From an uncultured Collinsella sp. (GTDB taxonomy: Bacteria > Actinomycetota > Coriobacteriia > Coriobacteriales > Coriobacteriaceae), in contig CABUQV010000011.1 of the NCBI GenBank assembly GCA_902493855.1, positions 1 to 64,000 of the forward strand: DNA of 64,000 bases. The letters run 5' to 3'. Both the position numbers and the translations under genes were made by a program. Positions 26,232 through 34,342 of the stretch are shown piece by piece; within the stretch, counting starts at the first letter, position 1; each line of letters starts with the position of its first letter. The notes beneath the pieces are model-generated. The model worked only from the letters and a program-made list of their open reading frames with translations. It was not told the origin of the DNA and made no database searches.

Positions 26232-26490
26232 CACGATTAACCTCGTATTTCAGGCCTCGCTCATCCCTTAATAGGAATCCATAATCAACCAAGTACCGCC
26301 TCAACACGGCATAATCAGGATAGAGCTGTGACAGCACACGATTAACCTGAAGCTCCGTATAACTTGTATTTAATTCAAAGAAAGAGACGGCCCATAGCAG
26401 CATGATTCTTTTATAGCTTTCCTTTTTTGGAATTGAAACCAGCTCGCCATTCTTGAGAAATCGTTTTTTAAAGTCTATTAGCTCATCCAT
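26209..26490 (-). CDS. DUF2087-like winged-helix protein
   Basis: The 93-residue protein matches the DUF2087 pattern: FKKRFLKNGELVSIPKKES, then SYTELQVNRVLSQLYPDYAVLRRYLVDYGFLLRD. This fold is winged-helix and is often fused to or found beside regulators. GGAGG lies 6 bases before ATG 26490. As first gene of the radical SAM/peptide operon it may be its regulator; partner-binding in maturation is an alternative. Confidence 0.75.
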   Translation of the reverse strand: MDELIDFKKRFLKNGELVSIPKKESYKRIMLLWAVSFFELNTSYTELQVNRVLSQLYPDYAVLRRYLVDYGFLLRDERGLKYEVNRDVHGIES

Positions 26491-26569
26491 TCACATCCTC
26501 CATTTCATACGCATCTAATACTAAAAATGCATACGCTTTAGGTCATCGCATTCGACTTCTATATTCGAA

Positions 26570-26809
26570 CTAAACTCGAACTAATCTAAATGATTTGCTC
26601 AAACACTCTTCGAAAGCTCGTTTTTCACTCTGAGTAAAATGCCCTTCCCAGTCAGTCCACGAACAGGAAGGCAACTCACAACGAGCGGAGTCGAAGCCCT
26701 CTGCCGTCGGTCGTTCAAAATGCACGATAACCTTTTCGATATCCCCATCTGTTATCAGGTCAGAATGAACGACCTCGGTACCGTCTTCGAATGTCATATA
26801 CCGGTACAT
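26570..26809 (-). CDS. Small conserved-type protein of unknown function
   Basis: A 79-residue product starts MYRYMTFEDGTEVVHSDL and contains VIVHFERPTAEGFDSARCELPS and WTDWEGHF. Similar short proteins with the HFERPTxxGFDSARC motif seem widespread in Firmicutes and Coriobacteria, but I know no function for them. GAGGTGG lies 8 bases before ATG 26809. It is transcribed towards the peptide operon, 79 bases upstream of it, and may be its leader gene or independent. Confidence 0.6.
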   Translation of the reverse strand: MYRYMTFEDGTEVVHSDLITDGDIEKVIVHFERPTAEGFDSARCELPSCSWTDWEGHFTQSEKRAFEECLSKSFRLVRV

Positions 26810-26985
26810 CACGTAAACCACCTCACAATCGTAAATCCAGTTTAGCATCAAGCTATTGCACCAAAGACAGCAAGCCCCCCCTTGATGAGTTGATGGTATC
26901 TGTTAAATGTCACGTACGATTCACATCTGGTGGGTACCCTGATGGCTACATGAAACGAAGCAGATTTACACCGGGAGGACCCCGT

Positions 26986-27936
26986 ATGACAACCAAGTAC
27001 ACCGACGCGCCGCGCACGCGCGTCATGACGCCGGCATCGCTCAACAACGGCGTGCACGAGAACCATTCCATCGGACAGACCATGGCCATCGCGCCCAAAA
27101 AGGGCCTGTTCGACGACATTTCCATTCCCCAGATCATCGCCGGCGCCGCGGCTGCCGCCACAAGCGTCGCGCTTGCCTCCAAGATCGGTATCGCTGGTTC
27201 AGTAATTGGTGCCGCCGTGAGCTCGGTCATCACCGTTGTGTCATCGCAGGTCTACCGCCACTTTATCTCTGCCAGCGCCGAAGCCATCAAAGGTACGCAC
27301 GCCGCCGTCGACTACCCTGCCGGCGCCTACGAGCCCGTTGAGTTTAATGCCGAGGAGCACCTAGGCGGCGCCGCGACTACGCAGGAGATGCGCCAGATTG
27401 CGGGGCGCGCGACCACGGCGCGCGTCGCCCCTAACAGCCTGCGCGCCAAGGCGGCGGCAGAGCGCAGCCAGACGCAAAAGAAGGTCATCGTCTTCTCGAT
27501 CGCCATCGCCATCGTCGCGGTCATCGCCTGCGCCGGCGCCATCCTTATCACCACCGCCGGCGAGGGTCTGGGCGAGCGCCCCGAGCCAATCCTTTCGTCG
27601 CGCACGACCGAGAGCGATGCAAATGACAACACCCAGTCGCAAGATCAGCAGGCACAAGCGGACGGCACGCAAGACAGTTCTACCTCTACCGATTCGTCCT
27701 CGAACACCCAAAACCAATCGCAGGGCACCGATTCCTCTACGGCCAACAGTGGCACGCCGTCCGGCACGACCGACTCAAGCCAAACGGCTGACGGTTCGCA
27801 GCCGAACACGGGCAGCCAGACGAGCGACACCACGTCGGGAACGGGCACAGCAGACAGCAACAACAGCAATTCGAGTGGCACCACATCGGGCACGACATCT
27901 GACAGTTCAAGCCAAGGCACGACATCGGGCAACTAG
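26986..27936 (+). CDS. Membrane protein with Ser/Thr-rich extracellular tail
   Basis: The 316-residue protein has a cytoplasmic N-terminus with a hydrophobic Ala/Gly-rich stretch (about 40-85, IPQIIAGAAAAATSVALAS onward). A basic Ala/Arg-rich region follows, then a clear membrane segment (VIVFSIAIAIVAVIACAGAIL, about 170-195), and about 110 residues almost entirely Ser, Thr, Asn, Gln, Gly and Asp. GGGAGG lies 7 bases before ATG 26986. The low-complexity tail looks like a wall-spanning stalk, possibly glycosylated. No enzyme or sorting motif is visible. Confidence 0.7.
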   Translation: MTTKYTDAPRTRVMTPASLNNGVHENHSIGQTMAIAPKKGLFDDISIPQIIAGAAAAATSVALASKIGIAGSVIGAAVSSVITVVSSQVYRHFISASAEAIKGTHAAVDYPAGAYEPVEFNAEEHLGGAATTQEMRQIAGRATTARVAPNSLRAKAAAERSQTQKKVIVFSIAIAIVAVIACAGAILITTAGEGLGERPEPILSSRTTESDANDNTQSQDQQAQADGTQDSSTSTDSSSNTQNQSQGTDSSTANSGTPSGTTDSSQTADGSQPNTGSQTSDTTSGTGTADSNNSNSSGTTSGTTSDSSSQGTTSGN

Positions 27937-27966
27937 GCGCTGCATCCCCAGATAGGCAACCTGTAC

Positions 27967-28000
27967 AACGGGCGCGAACCGGCAACGGTCGCGCCCGTTT
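27967..28000 (+). terminator. Rho-independent terminator
   Basis: AACGGGCGCGA (27967-27977) pairs with TCGCGCCCGTT (27989-27999), followed by TTG, about 30 bases after the Ser/Thr-rich protein gene. Confidence 0.8.
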
Positions 28001-28070
28001 GCCTTGGGCGCCGAGGTAGCAAGCCCCGCGCGATGGTAAGATGCTTTGGTGTGTAAAGAGGAGATTTGCC

Positions 28071-28394
28071 ATGAGCAAGACAATAGTTAGGCCCACGCTT
28101 TCGCTGGGCAACCACATCTATCTGTATCGCCTGCTGCGCGATGCAATCGGATGCGGCAAGCAAACGTTTATGACGCAGGTCGAGGAGGCACTCGCCGCTG
28201 GTGACATGGCCGCTTATGACCTGGGCTTCGAGACCACGCGCGAGCTGCTCGAGGAGCTCGACGACTGCATTAAGCTGACCGTCTTTAAGGGCGGTCGCCT
28301 GTATGCCACGGTCATCGCCAACGAGGCCTGGGATGCCGCCCTTGCCAAGGGCGAGGACAAGCCCAAGGCTGCCAAGGGTGCCAAGCAGTCCTAA
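28071..28394 (+). CDS. N-terminal half of a gene split by an in-frame stop
   Basis: A 107-residue product starts at ATG 28071 behind AGAGGAG. It contains SLGNHIYLYRLLRDAIGCGKQTF, ELLEELDDCIKLTVFKGGRLYATVI and a Lys/Ala-rich end KPKAAKGAKQS. The stop is TAA 28392-28394. The same frame continues at once with KKKKRGEKDLKAVRPKHVKRP into the next entry, so the two halves were probably one protein of about 430 residues. The fold is not recognised; the helical and hairpin pattern could be winged-helix-like. Confidence 0.7.
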   Translation: MSKTIVRPTLSLGNHIYLYRLLRDAIGCGKQTFMTQVEEALAAGDMAAYDLGFETTRELLEELDDCIKLTVFKGGRLYATVIANEAWDAALAKGEDKPKAAKGAKQS

Positions 28395-29369
28395 AAAAAG
28401 AAGAAGCGCGGCGAGAAGGACCTCAAGGCCGTGCGCCCCAAGCACGTTAAGCGTCCCGAGCCCGAGCCCGTGGCTGAAGCTATGCCGGAGCCCGAGCCCG
28501 AGGCAGAGATCGAAGTCGCTATTGAGGTAACGGCAGAAGCCGAAACCGAAATCGCCGCCACGACCGATCCCAAAGTCATATCCGAGCAGGAAGCCACTGC
28601 GGAGCTCAACGAGACTCCCAAGTCGACAACCGAAGAAGTCGCTAACCAACCTGAGACGCCTGCGTTCCAAAACAGCGATGTCTTTGGCGACGAGGCTGAG
28701 GACGATCAGTCCGACGATCAAGGCGCTACCGAGTCGACGCCGGAGCCCGAGACGCCGGAGCCCGCCATCTCGCTCACGGTCGTCTATGACCCCGAGAACG
28801 CCAACGCCGGCATCACCACTATGGCATCCACGCCCATCGAAGCAAAGTCGAGCGTCGAGAATGAGAGCGCGATGCAGGTTGAGTTTGAAACTGCAGCTGT
28901 AGACGCGCCCGTCACCGTGAAGCCCGCAGATTCCGCAGTTAAGCCGGAACCGGTGCCTGAGCCCGCACCCGTCATCGAATCCGTGCCCGCCTCTGCTTGC
29001 GACCAAGTTCCCGCACCGGCACCGGCTTCGGTACCCGCAGCGGCCCCAACCCCCGCACCCGCAGCGCCCGCCATCCCTGAGGACTTCCCCGTCGATTTCG
29101 CAACCGAGGTCTTCTGCCCCGGCCCGCTTCTGCACCAGTTGTCGACCTATCTCCCCTACGGCGCCGACACGCTCGGCATTGTCGGCGAGTACTACTGGAT
29201 CGCCCGCGAGCGCGGTACCATCGAGGCCGCGCGAAACCGCGCAAACTTCCCCCTGTGCTACACGCAGGCCGGCGAGCGCCGCGAGGTTACAGTGCGCATC
29301 CGCCGCAACACCACCGGCGGTCTCGGAGCCGCCTGGACCATCGACAAGGTCGAAGCCCCGGTCGAGTAA
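28395..29369 (+). pseudogene. C-terminal half of the split gene
   Basis: The frame continues directly past TAA 28392-28394 without a shift and has a possible GTG start at 28431. A Lys-rich stretch leads to a long acidic, Pro/Glu/Ala-rich linker with PEPEPE repeats, then a conserved-looking C-terminal domain of about 90 residues (FPVDFATEVFCPGPLLHQL, YWIARERGTIEAARNR, VTVRIRRNTTGGLGAAWTI). The clean frame on both sides suggests a recent nonsense change, readthrough, or re-initiation at 28431. Function is unknown. Confidence 0.6.
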
Positions 29370-29370
29370 A

Positions 29371-29410
29371 AAACGGCCTCGGATAGCCAATTGACCATCC
29401 GAGGCCGTTT
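29371..29410. terminator. Bidirectional terminator
   Basis: AAACGGCCTCGGAT (29371-29384) and ATCCGAGGCCGTTT (29397-29410) form a perfect 14-bp stem between converging genes. Confidence 0.9.
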
Positions 29411-29423
29411 GAATTCAGGCCTT

Positions 29424-29816
29424 TTAGTTGTCATCGGTGCATATAGACACCAGAGAAGCAAGCTCATCCTCAAGTTGCGGAGCAAAGTATCTAAAAGAAA
29501 CCTGCGCTCCAGTCGGTATCGACTCAATCATATTCGCAGCATTATCTGAAACTCGGTACGATGCAGTTTCACCTGTCTTCAAATCCTCTATTGAGCAGAC
29601 AGCGTCTTCAGCATCAATCGACCTAAGCACGCCTTTTCCTTGTAACATCACATCGGCATGCCCGCCAGCTATTTCTAATGAACCTGAGTCTGTCGCAGTC
29701 ACTTCTCCGGAACCTCCGCGCGATATCTCTTCCTTTGTTGAACAGCCCACCAATGAAGCCATCAGCACCAAAGACAGAGCTAGACGAATCGCCCTACTTC
29801 GAAAAAGTCGTTCCAT
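29424..29816 (-). CDS. Small lipoprotein next to the secreted cysteine peptidase
   Basis: Starting at ATG 29816 the 130-residue protein has a basic n-region, a hydrophobic core (RLALSLVLMASL) and lipobox LVGC, then a mature part with two further Cys (AVCSIED, VSICTDDN) and beta-strand-like sequence. It overlaps the end of the upstream cysteine peptidase gene by 23 bases, so the two are co-translated. By analogy with peptidase-inhibitor pairs it could inhibit or tether the peptidase, but no family is recognised. Alternative starts lie at 29828 and 29843. Confidence 0.65.
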   Translation of the reverse strand: MERLFRSRAIRLALSLVLMASLVGCSTKEEISRGGSGEVTATDSGSLEIAGGHADVMLQGKGVLRSIDAEDAVCSIEDLKTGETASYRVSDNAANMIESIPTGAQVSFRYFAPQLEDELASLVSICTDDN

Positions 29817-30921
29817 AAGTCCACGCATAATAGCTCTGATCATACTTCAGGAAGGATAAAGATGAATTCCAGCCGTCCGCTATGCCAATCATCTGCCTTG
29901 TCTCTCCAGTTTTCTTACCAGTAAGTGTGGCGTAAGCCTCCGCTGTTACAGAATGGGCTGATCCGTTGTACAAACTCGCATGTAAAACATTCGGTCTATT
30001 AGAGTTAATCTCATTTTGGATGCTCGCGATAGCCGGAGAGGAGACAGTGCGGGCGATAAGAGTACTTCCTCTGCTTGCGCAGTAATTTGTAAACCCCGTT
30101 GCACAGGTTGATATCGGCGTTCCACCCAAAACAACGCCGGGAACAGTCTGTTCTTCATCGGAAAGAGCATGGGTATTGGTGTAATTCCATATCTGCATAT
30201 ATTGCGAAGGGTCGCTATATAAATTGGCAATGCCATACAGTTCCGCAACGTTCGAAAAAGCTGTCACCATACAAGCATAGTGGGCGGTAAGCCTCTTAAT
30301 CTCGCTTTCATCATATGACATAAACTGAGAAATGGAACGAAATCCAGATACTGTGTAATCCTGCATTTGAGTTGCGTAAATTACAACATCGTTCCAGCTT
30401 GAAGGTTTATTCGATAAAACGACAGGCCGTCCTTCTATGGAAACAGCCGGGATTGTTCTTCCGCAATTTGTTGTTATTGAACCGTCCAAAGATTGCACGC
30501 CGAATTCGAATGGATTGATCATTACGACTGGGTTATTGAACGAATAAGACTCGACACCAAGATCTCCTCCCCGATCCATAGGGCTGACTAAGCCGTCTCC
30601 AAAACGATATCCCGTAAGTATTTCATCATCTGAAGCATCTAAAACCAAATAGCCCGCGGCTCTATTGGATGTCACAACCGGAACAATGTAACCAAGCGGG
30701 GACCCATCAACATCTACAAAAGGAATAGGGTCAGAAGGCGTATACGAATAGCCGAGGAGTCCCTTTATATATTTATCGGCAAGCTCTTGCGCAATTTCAG
30801 AAGTAAATTGTATCTGCTCACCATCAATATTGCCCGTCGAAGCAAAAACCTCTTTCGGACGTGCGGCTAAGGCGACAATTGAAGACGCGACAAGTTGCAG
30901 AAAACGACGACGCGAAAGCAT
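29794..30921 (-). CDS. Secreted papain-like cysteine peptidase
   Basis: The 375-residue protein begins with a twin-arginine-like signal (SRRRFLQLVASSIVALAA). A propeptide-like region resembles streptopain-type proteins (LADKYIKGLLGYSYTPSDPIPF, AAGYLVLDASDDEILTGY). Then comes a clan CA-like catalytic region: the likely nucleophile is Cys in HYACMVTAFSNVAELYG, the likely His is in NGSAHSVTAEAYAT, and a late Asp/Asn in IGIADGWNSS. The exact family (C10 or C39-like) is uncertain. Base composition is AT-richer than neighbours, pointing to transfer. AAAGAAG precedes ATG 30921. A lipoprotein gene overlaps its end. Confidence 0.7.
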   Translation of the reverse strand: MLSRRRFLQLVASSIVALAARPKEVFASTGNIDGEQIQFTSEIAQELADKYIKGLLGYSYTPSDPIPFVDVDGSPLGYIVPVVTSNRAAGYLVLDASDDEILTGYRFGDGLVSPMDRGGDLGVESYSFNNPVVMINPFEFGVQSLDGSITTNCGRTIPAVSIEGRPVVLSNKPSSWNDVVIYATQMQDYTVSGFRSISQFMSYDESEIKRLTAHYACMVTAFSNVAELYGIANLYSDPSQYMQIWNYTNTHALSDEEQTVPGVVLGGTPISTCATGFTNYCASRGSTLIARTVSSPAIASIQNEINSNRPNVLHASLYNGSAHSVTAEAYATLTGKKTGETRQMIGIADGWNSSLSFLKYDQSYYAWTYGTTFSK

Positions 30922-30977
30922 ATGTTCTTCTTTCTAGAGAAGCGACTAATAAGATACTCCTATTCTATAATCTTTTT

Positions 30978-30989
30978 TGTAACGTTACA
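30978..30989. promoter_or_regulatory. Perfect palindrome upstream of the cysteine peptidase
   Basis: TGTAACGTTACA is a 12-bp perfect palindrome about 57 bases before ATG 30921. A possible -10 (TAGAAT on the minus strand) lies between it and the gene. The remainder of 30922-31166 shows no gene. Confidence 0.4.
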
Positions 30990-31166
30990 GCACTGGTTAT
31001 ATTTCAATTCGATTTGCTTATGTCCTTGCAACCCAATGCGGCTTTACGTTTTAAACGGAATTAGAAAATCACTCATAGCAAAAACGGGCTTTAATCCCAA
31101 AGAGATGACTTTGATTATGAATCAAACCAGCAGCTAGGGCATAGCTGCAGTGCAATTGCTACAAGA

Positions 31167-31192
31167 AAGGCCGCCCTTGGTGGCGGCCTTTC
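31167..31192 (-). terminator. Terminator of ettA
   Basis: AAAGGCCGCC and GGCGGCCTTT form a 10-bp stem with a six-base loop, followed on the minus strand by CTTGT. It is just beyond the ettA stop. Confidence 0.8.
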
Positions 31193-31201
31193 TACTTGCT
31201 A

Positions 31202-32881
31202 CTAGTCGCGCGTCAGCTTACGGTGAATACGATGCGGCTGGGCTGCATCCTCGCCCAGGCGCTCGATGCGGTTGGCCTGATAGGCCTCAAAGTTGCCCTC
31301 GAACCAATACCAGTTGCCCGGATTCTCGTCGGTGCCCTCCCACGCCAGAATGTGCGTGGCGACGCGGTCCAGGAACATACGGTCGTGGCTAATAACCACC
31401 GAGCAGCCCGGGAACTCGAGCAGCGCCGCCTCGAGTGAGGACAGCGTCTCGACGTCGAGATCGTTCGTGGGCTCGTCGAGGAGCAGCAGGTTGCCGCCCT
31501 GCTTGAGCGTGAGCGCCAGGTTCAGGCGATTGCGCTCGCCACCGGAGAGTACACCAGCGCGCTTCTGCTGGTCCTGGCCCTTAAAGCCAAAGCTCGCCAC
31601 GTACGCGCGGCTGGGGACCTCGGTCTCGCCGACCATCATGTGGTCCAGGCCATCCGAGACGACCTCCCACAGGTTCTTGTCGGGATCGATGCCAGAACGG
31701 TTCTGATCGACATAGGAAATCTTGACGGTCTCGCCCACCTCGAGCTCGCCCGAAGTCAGCGGCTCCAGACCCACGATGGTCTTGAAGAGCGTAGTCTTGC
31801 CCACACCGTTGGGGCCGATGACGCCCACGATGCCGTTACGCGGCAGGGTAAAAGAAAGGTCGTCGATGAGCACGCGACCGTCGAATTCCTTGTGCAGGTG
31901 ATGGGCCTCGAGCACCTTGTTACCCAAACGCGGTCCAACGGGAATGCGGATATCGGTCCAGTCGAGCTTCTGGCTTGCGCGGGCCTCGGCCTCCATCTCC
32001 TCGTAGCGAGCCAGACGGGCCTTGTTCTTTGCCTGGCGAGCCTTGGGCGAGCTGCGTACCCACTCGAGCTCGGCCTCCATGCGCTTGGCGAGCTTGGCGT
32101 CGCGGTTGCCCTGCGCCTCGATACGGGCGGCCTTGGTCTCCAGATACGTGGAGTAGTTGCCCTTGTAGGGATAAAGGTGACCGCGGTCGACCTCGCAGAT
32201 CCACTCGGCAACGTTATCCAGGAAGTAGCGATCGTGCGTGACGGCAAGCACCGCGCCCTGGTAGTTGTGCAGGAAGTGCTCGAGCCACAGGATCGACTCG
32301 GCGTCCAGGTGGTTCGTGGGCTCGTCGAGCAGCAGCAGGTCGGGAGCTTCGAGCAGCAGCTTGCACAGGGCCACGCGACGGCGCTCGCCGCCGGAAAGTA
32401 CGTTGACCGGCATGTCGGAATCGGGCAGCTGCAGGGCGTCCATGGCCTGGCCGAGCTTGGAATCGATATCCCAGCCGTCGGCGGCGTCGATCTCGTCCTG
32501 GAGCTTTCCCATCTCGGCCATGAGGGCGTCCATGTCGCAATCCGGGTCGCACATCTCCTCGCCGATCTTGTTGAAGCGATCGACCTTGGCGATCATGTCG
32601 CCAAATGCCATGCGCACGTTCTCGATGACGGTCTTGTCGTCGTCGAGCGGCGGCTCCTGCTGCAGGATACCCACGGTGTAGCCGGGGGTGAGCTTGGCAT
32701 CGCCGTTGGAGACCTCCTCGATGCCGGCCATGATCTTGAGCAGGGTCGACTTGCCCATACCGTTGGGGCCCACGACGCCGATCTTGGCACCGGGGTAGAA
32801 GCTCAGGGTCACGTCGTCAAGGATCACCTTGTCGCCATGGGCCTTGCGAGCCTGATACATCTGGTAGATAAACTCTGCCAT
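31202..32881 (-). CDS. ettA: ABC-F protein, energy-dependent translational throttle EttA
   Basis: The 559-residue protein has two ABC domains and no membrane segments. Domain 1 has VGPNGMGKST, LSGGERRRVA and LLLLDEPTNHLDAES. A charged helical linker with the P-site tRNA-interaction sequence (ELEWVRSSPKARQAKNKARL) is followed by domain 2 with IGPNGVGKTT, LSGGERNRLN and LLLLDEPTNDLDVET. Length and the insertion in domain 1 (GDMIAKVDRFNKIGEEM region) fit EttA, which binds the ribosomal E site and couples initiation to energy state. It stands as a single transcription unit. Confidence 0.93.
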   Translation of the reverse strand: MAEFIYQMYQARKAHGDKVILDDVTLSFYPGAKIGVVGPNGMGKSTLLKIMAGIEEVSNGDAKLTPGYTVGILQQEPPLDDDKTVIENVRMAFGDMIAKVDRFNKIGEEMCDPDCDMDALMAEMGKLQDEIDAADGWDIDSKLGQAMDALQLPDSDMPVNVLSGGERRRVALCKLLLEAPDLLLLDEPTNHLDAESILWLEHFLHNYQGAVLAVTHDRYFLDNVAEWICEVDRGHLYPYKGNYSTYLETKAARIEAQGNRDAKLAKRMEAELEWVRSSPKARQAKNKARLARYEEMEAEARASQKLDWTDIRIPVGPRLGNKVLEAHHLHKEFDGRVLIDDLSFTLPRNGIVGVIGPNGVGKTTLFKTIVGLEPLTSGELEVGETVKISYVDQNRSGIDPDKNLWEVVSDGLDHMMVGETEVPSRAYVASFGFKGQDQQKRAGVLSGGERNRLNLALTLKQGGNLLLLDEPTNDLDVETLSSLEAALLEFPGCSVVISHDRMFLDRVATHILAWEGTDENPGNWYWFEGNFEAYQANRIERLGEDAAQPHRIHRKLTRD

Positions 32882-33065
32882 TTGCCTGTTCTATCCTTTC
32901 TACCTGCTGTTTCCCTATTCTTGATTCGCCTTAGTGGAAACGAAATGAGGGAACCAGCTCTGAAACGTAACGAAAAAGGGGCATGGTTGCCCACACCCCC
33001 TAATACTACCTGGGAAAAGTCCCCCGGAACATACTATGAACTGCGTACGCTAGTTTTCCGCAACC

Positions 33066-33770
33066 TTAACGAGCGGCTCGCTGCGATTTGCGCCACAACA
33101 GATACGAGTAGACGTAGACGGCTCCAACCGAACCAAACGCCAGAGCCGCAATCACCGCGGCGACGACTTCACTCGAAAGCACGCTGCCTGCCACGCCCAT
33201 CACAATCAGGCCAATACCCAGCACCATAAAGCAGGCGCCGCCAAAACGCTGCGTACGGCGCCAGTTCTCGGGATCGGCAAGCGCCCAGGGCGTCTTGATA
33301 CCAAGCGTATAGTTCTGCTTCACACGCGGCAAATAGTTGCCTACGCCGATGAACAGCAAACCGACAACACCGGAAATCAGCACGTTAACCGAACCGACCG
33401 CCGGCACCACGCCCCAGACCGTAAGCTCTCCCAGCCAGCTTATGGCGCACATGAACAAGGTGAAGGCGATTACGAAGCCCTGGTAGAACTTGCCCGAGGT
33501 TCGATATGCCTCACCTTTGGGGTCGATGCGCGGCACCACGCAGAACATTGCGAGAAGCGCCAGAGGCAGCACACCGAGCGCAGAGGCCATCCAGCTAGGA
33601 CCCCAACCGTCGACGGCGCCGTTCGCGCCCCAATGCGTGGGAATCTGCGCAGGCAAGCTCGGCATCACCATGAGGTGCGCTACGACATTGGCGACGCACA
33701 GAGCGACCAGCGCAATCCACACGCGCGACGATACCCCCGTGGGGTGAATGCCCTTGTTTTCGTTATTCAT
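33066..33770 (-). CDS. sdpI: SdpI-family immunity/membrane protein
   Basis: The 234-residue protein has about seven membrane segments and the DUF1648/SdpI signature LPAQIPTHWGANGAVDGWG near the N-terminus. The conserved NYLPRVKQNYTLGIKTPWALADPENWRRTQRFGG is in the second half. SdpI gives immunity to the Bacillus cannibalism toxin SdpC and can hold the regulator SdpR at the membrane. The start ATG 33770 has GGAAGGTGA upstream and overlaps sdpR by 8 bases. No sdpABC genes are in the window, so the pair probably senses another signal. Confidence 0.88.
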   Translation of the reverse strand: MNNENKGIHPTGVSSRVWIALVALCVANVVAHLMVMPSLPAQIPTHWGANGAVDGWGPSWMASALGVLPLALLAMFCVVPRIDPKGEAYRTSGKFYQGFVIAFTLFMCAISWLGELTVWGVVPAVGSVNVLISGVVGLLFIGVGNYLPRVKQNYTLGIKTPWALADPENWRRTQRFGGACFMVLGIGLIVMGVAGSVLSSEVVAAVIAALAFGSVGAVYVYSYLLWRKSQRAAR

Positions 33771-34041
33771 CCTTATCACCTTCCGTGTTTGTAAAGCCCA
33801 TAAACCAGCCAATCAAATCCTGCATGACGGTGGTGTTTAAGCTGTATACGATGTTTTGGCCATGGCGCTCGTCGGTCACCAACCCGGCGTTTTTGAGCGT
33901 CGCCAAGTGATGGCTCAGCGACGGCTTACTGATATCGAAATGCTCGGCAAGCTCCCCCGCCGTGCAATTGCCCTCGCGCAGCAACTCCAAAATGCGCCGT
34001 CGCGTTGGATCGGCAAGCGCCTTAAAACCCTCTCCCGGCAT
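33763..34041 (-). CDS. sdpR: ArsR-family regulator SdpR
   Basis: The 92-residue winged-helix protein has GFKALADPTRRRILELLREG, the recognition helix KPSLSHHLATLKNAGLV and DERHGQNIVYSLNTTV. No metal-binding Cys pair of the ArsR sensors is present. This fits SdpR, an autorepressor of the sdpR-sdpI operon. GAGGAGG lies 4 bases before ATG 34041. Its start faces a 301-base spacer shared with tcdA. Confidence 0.88.
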   Translation of the reverse strand: MPGEGFKALADPTRRRILELLREGNCTAGELAEHFDISKPSLSHHLATLKNAGLVTDERHGQNIVYSLNTTVMQDLIGWFMGFTNTEGDKDE

Positions 34042-34342
34042 AAGACCTCCTCTCATCATCTCTCATGACGCGCACACTATACTCGATATTTAGATGTTTG
34101 TCTAACTATCTAATCTTGTACTCAAAAAAAAATAGCCGCCCCCGCGTAATGCGAAGACGGCCACTTCTCACGCTACAAACGTGTTTTGGAGTTGGCCAAC
34201 CCGCTGCAACGGGTGCCATCTGCTTCAATCTTATGCGAACCCCGATCCCATTTCAACAAGCCCAAGGGCTCAAATGGAATCGCGATAACACCTATAATGG
34301 CAATAGCTAAAACACGATTCGCTTCCCCATCGGAGGATGTCT
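34042..34342. other. Divergent promoter region between sdpR and tcdA
   Basis: TATAAT at 34293-34298 is a good -10 for tcdA with a weak -35 (TCAAAT, 34270-34275, 17-base spacing). ATTTAGATGTTTGTCTAACTATCTAAT (about 34089-34115) holds repeated TAGAT/ATCTA-type half-sites 50-75 bases before sdpR and may be the SdpR operator. No gene is seen. Confidence 0.45.
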
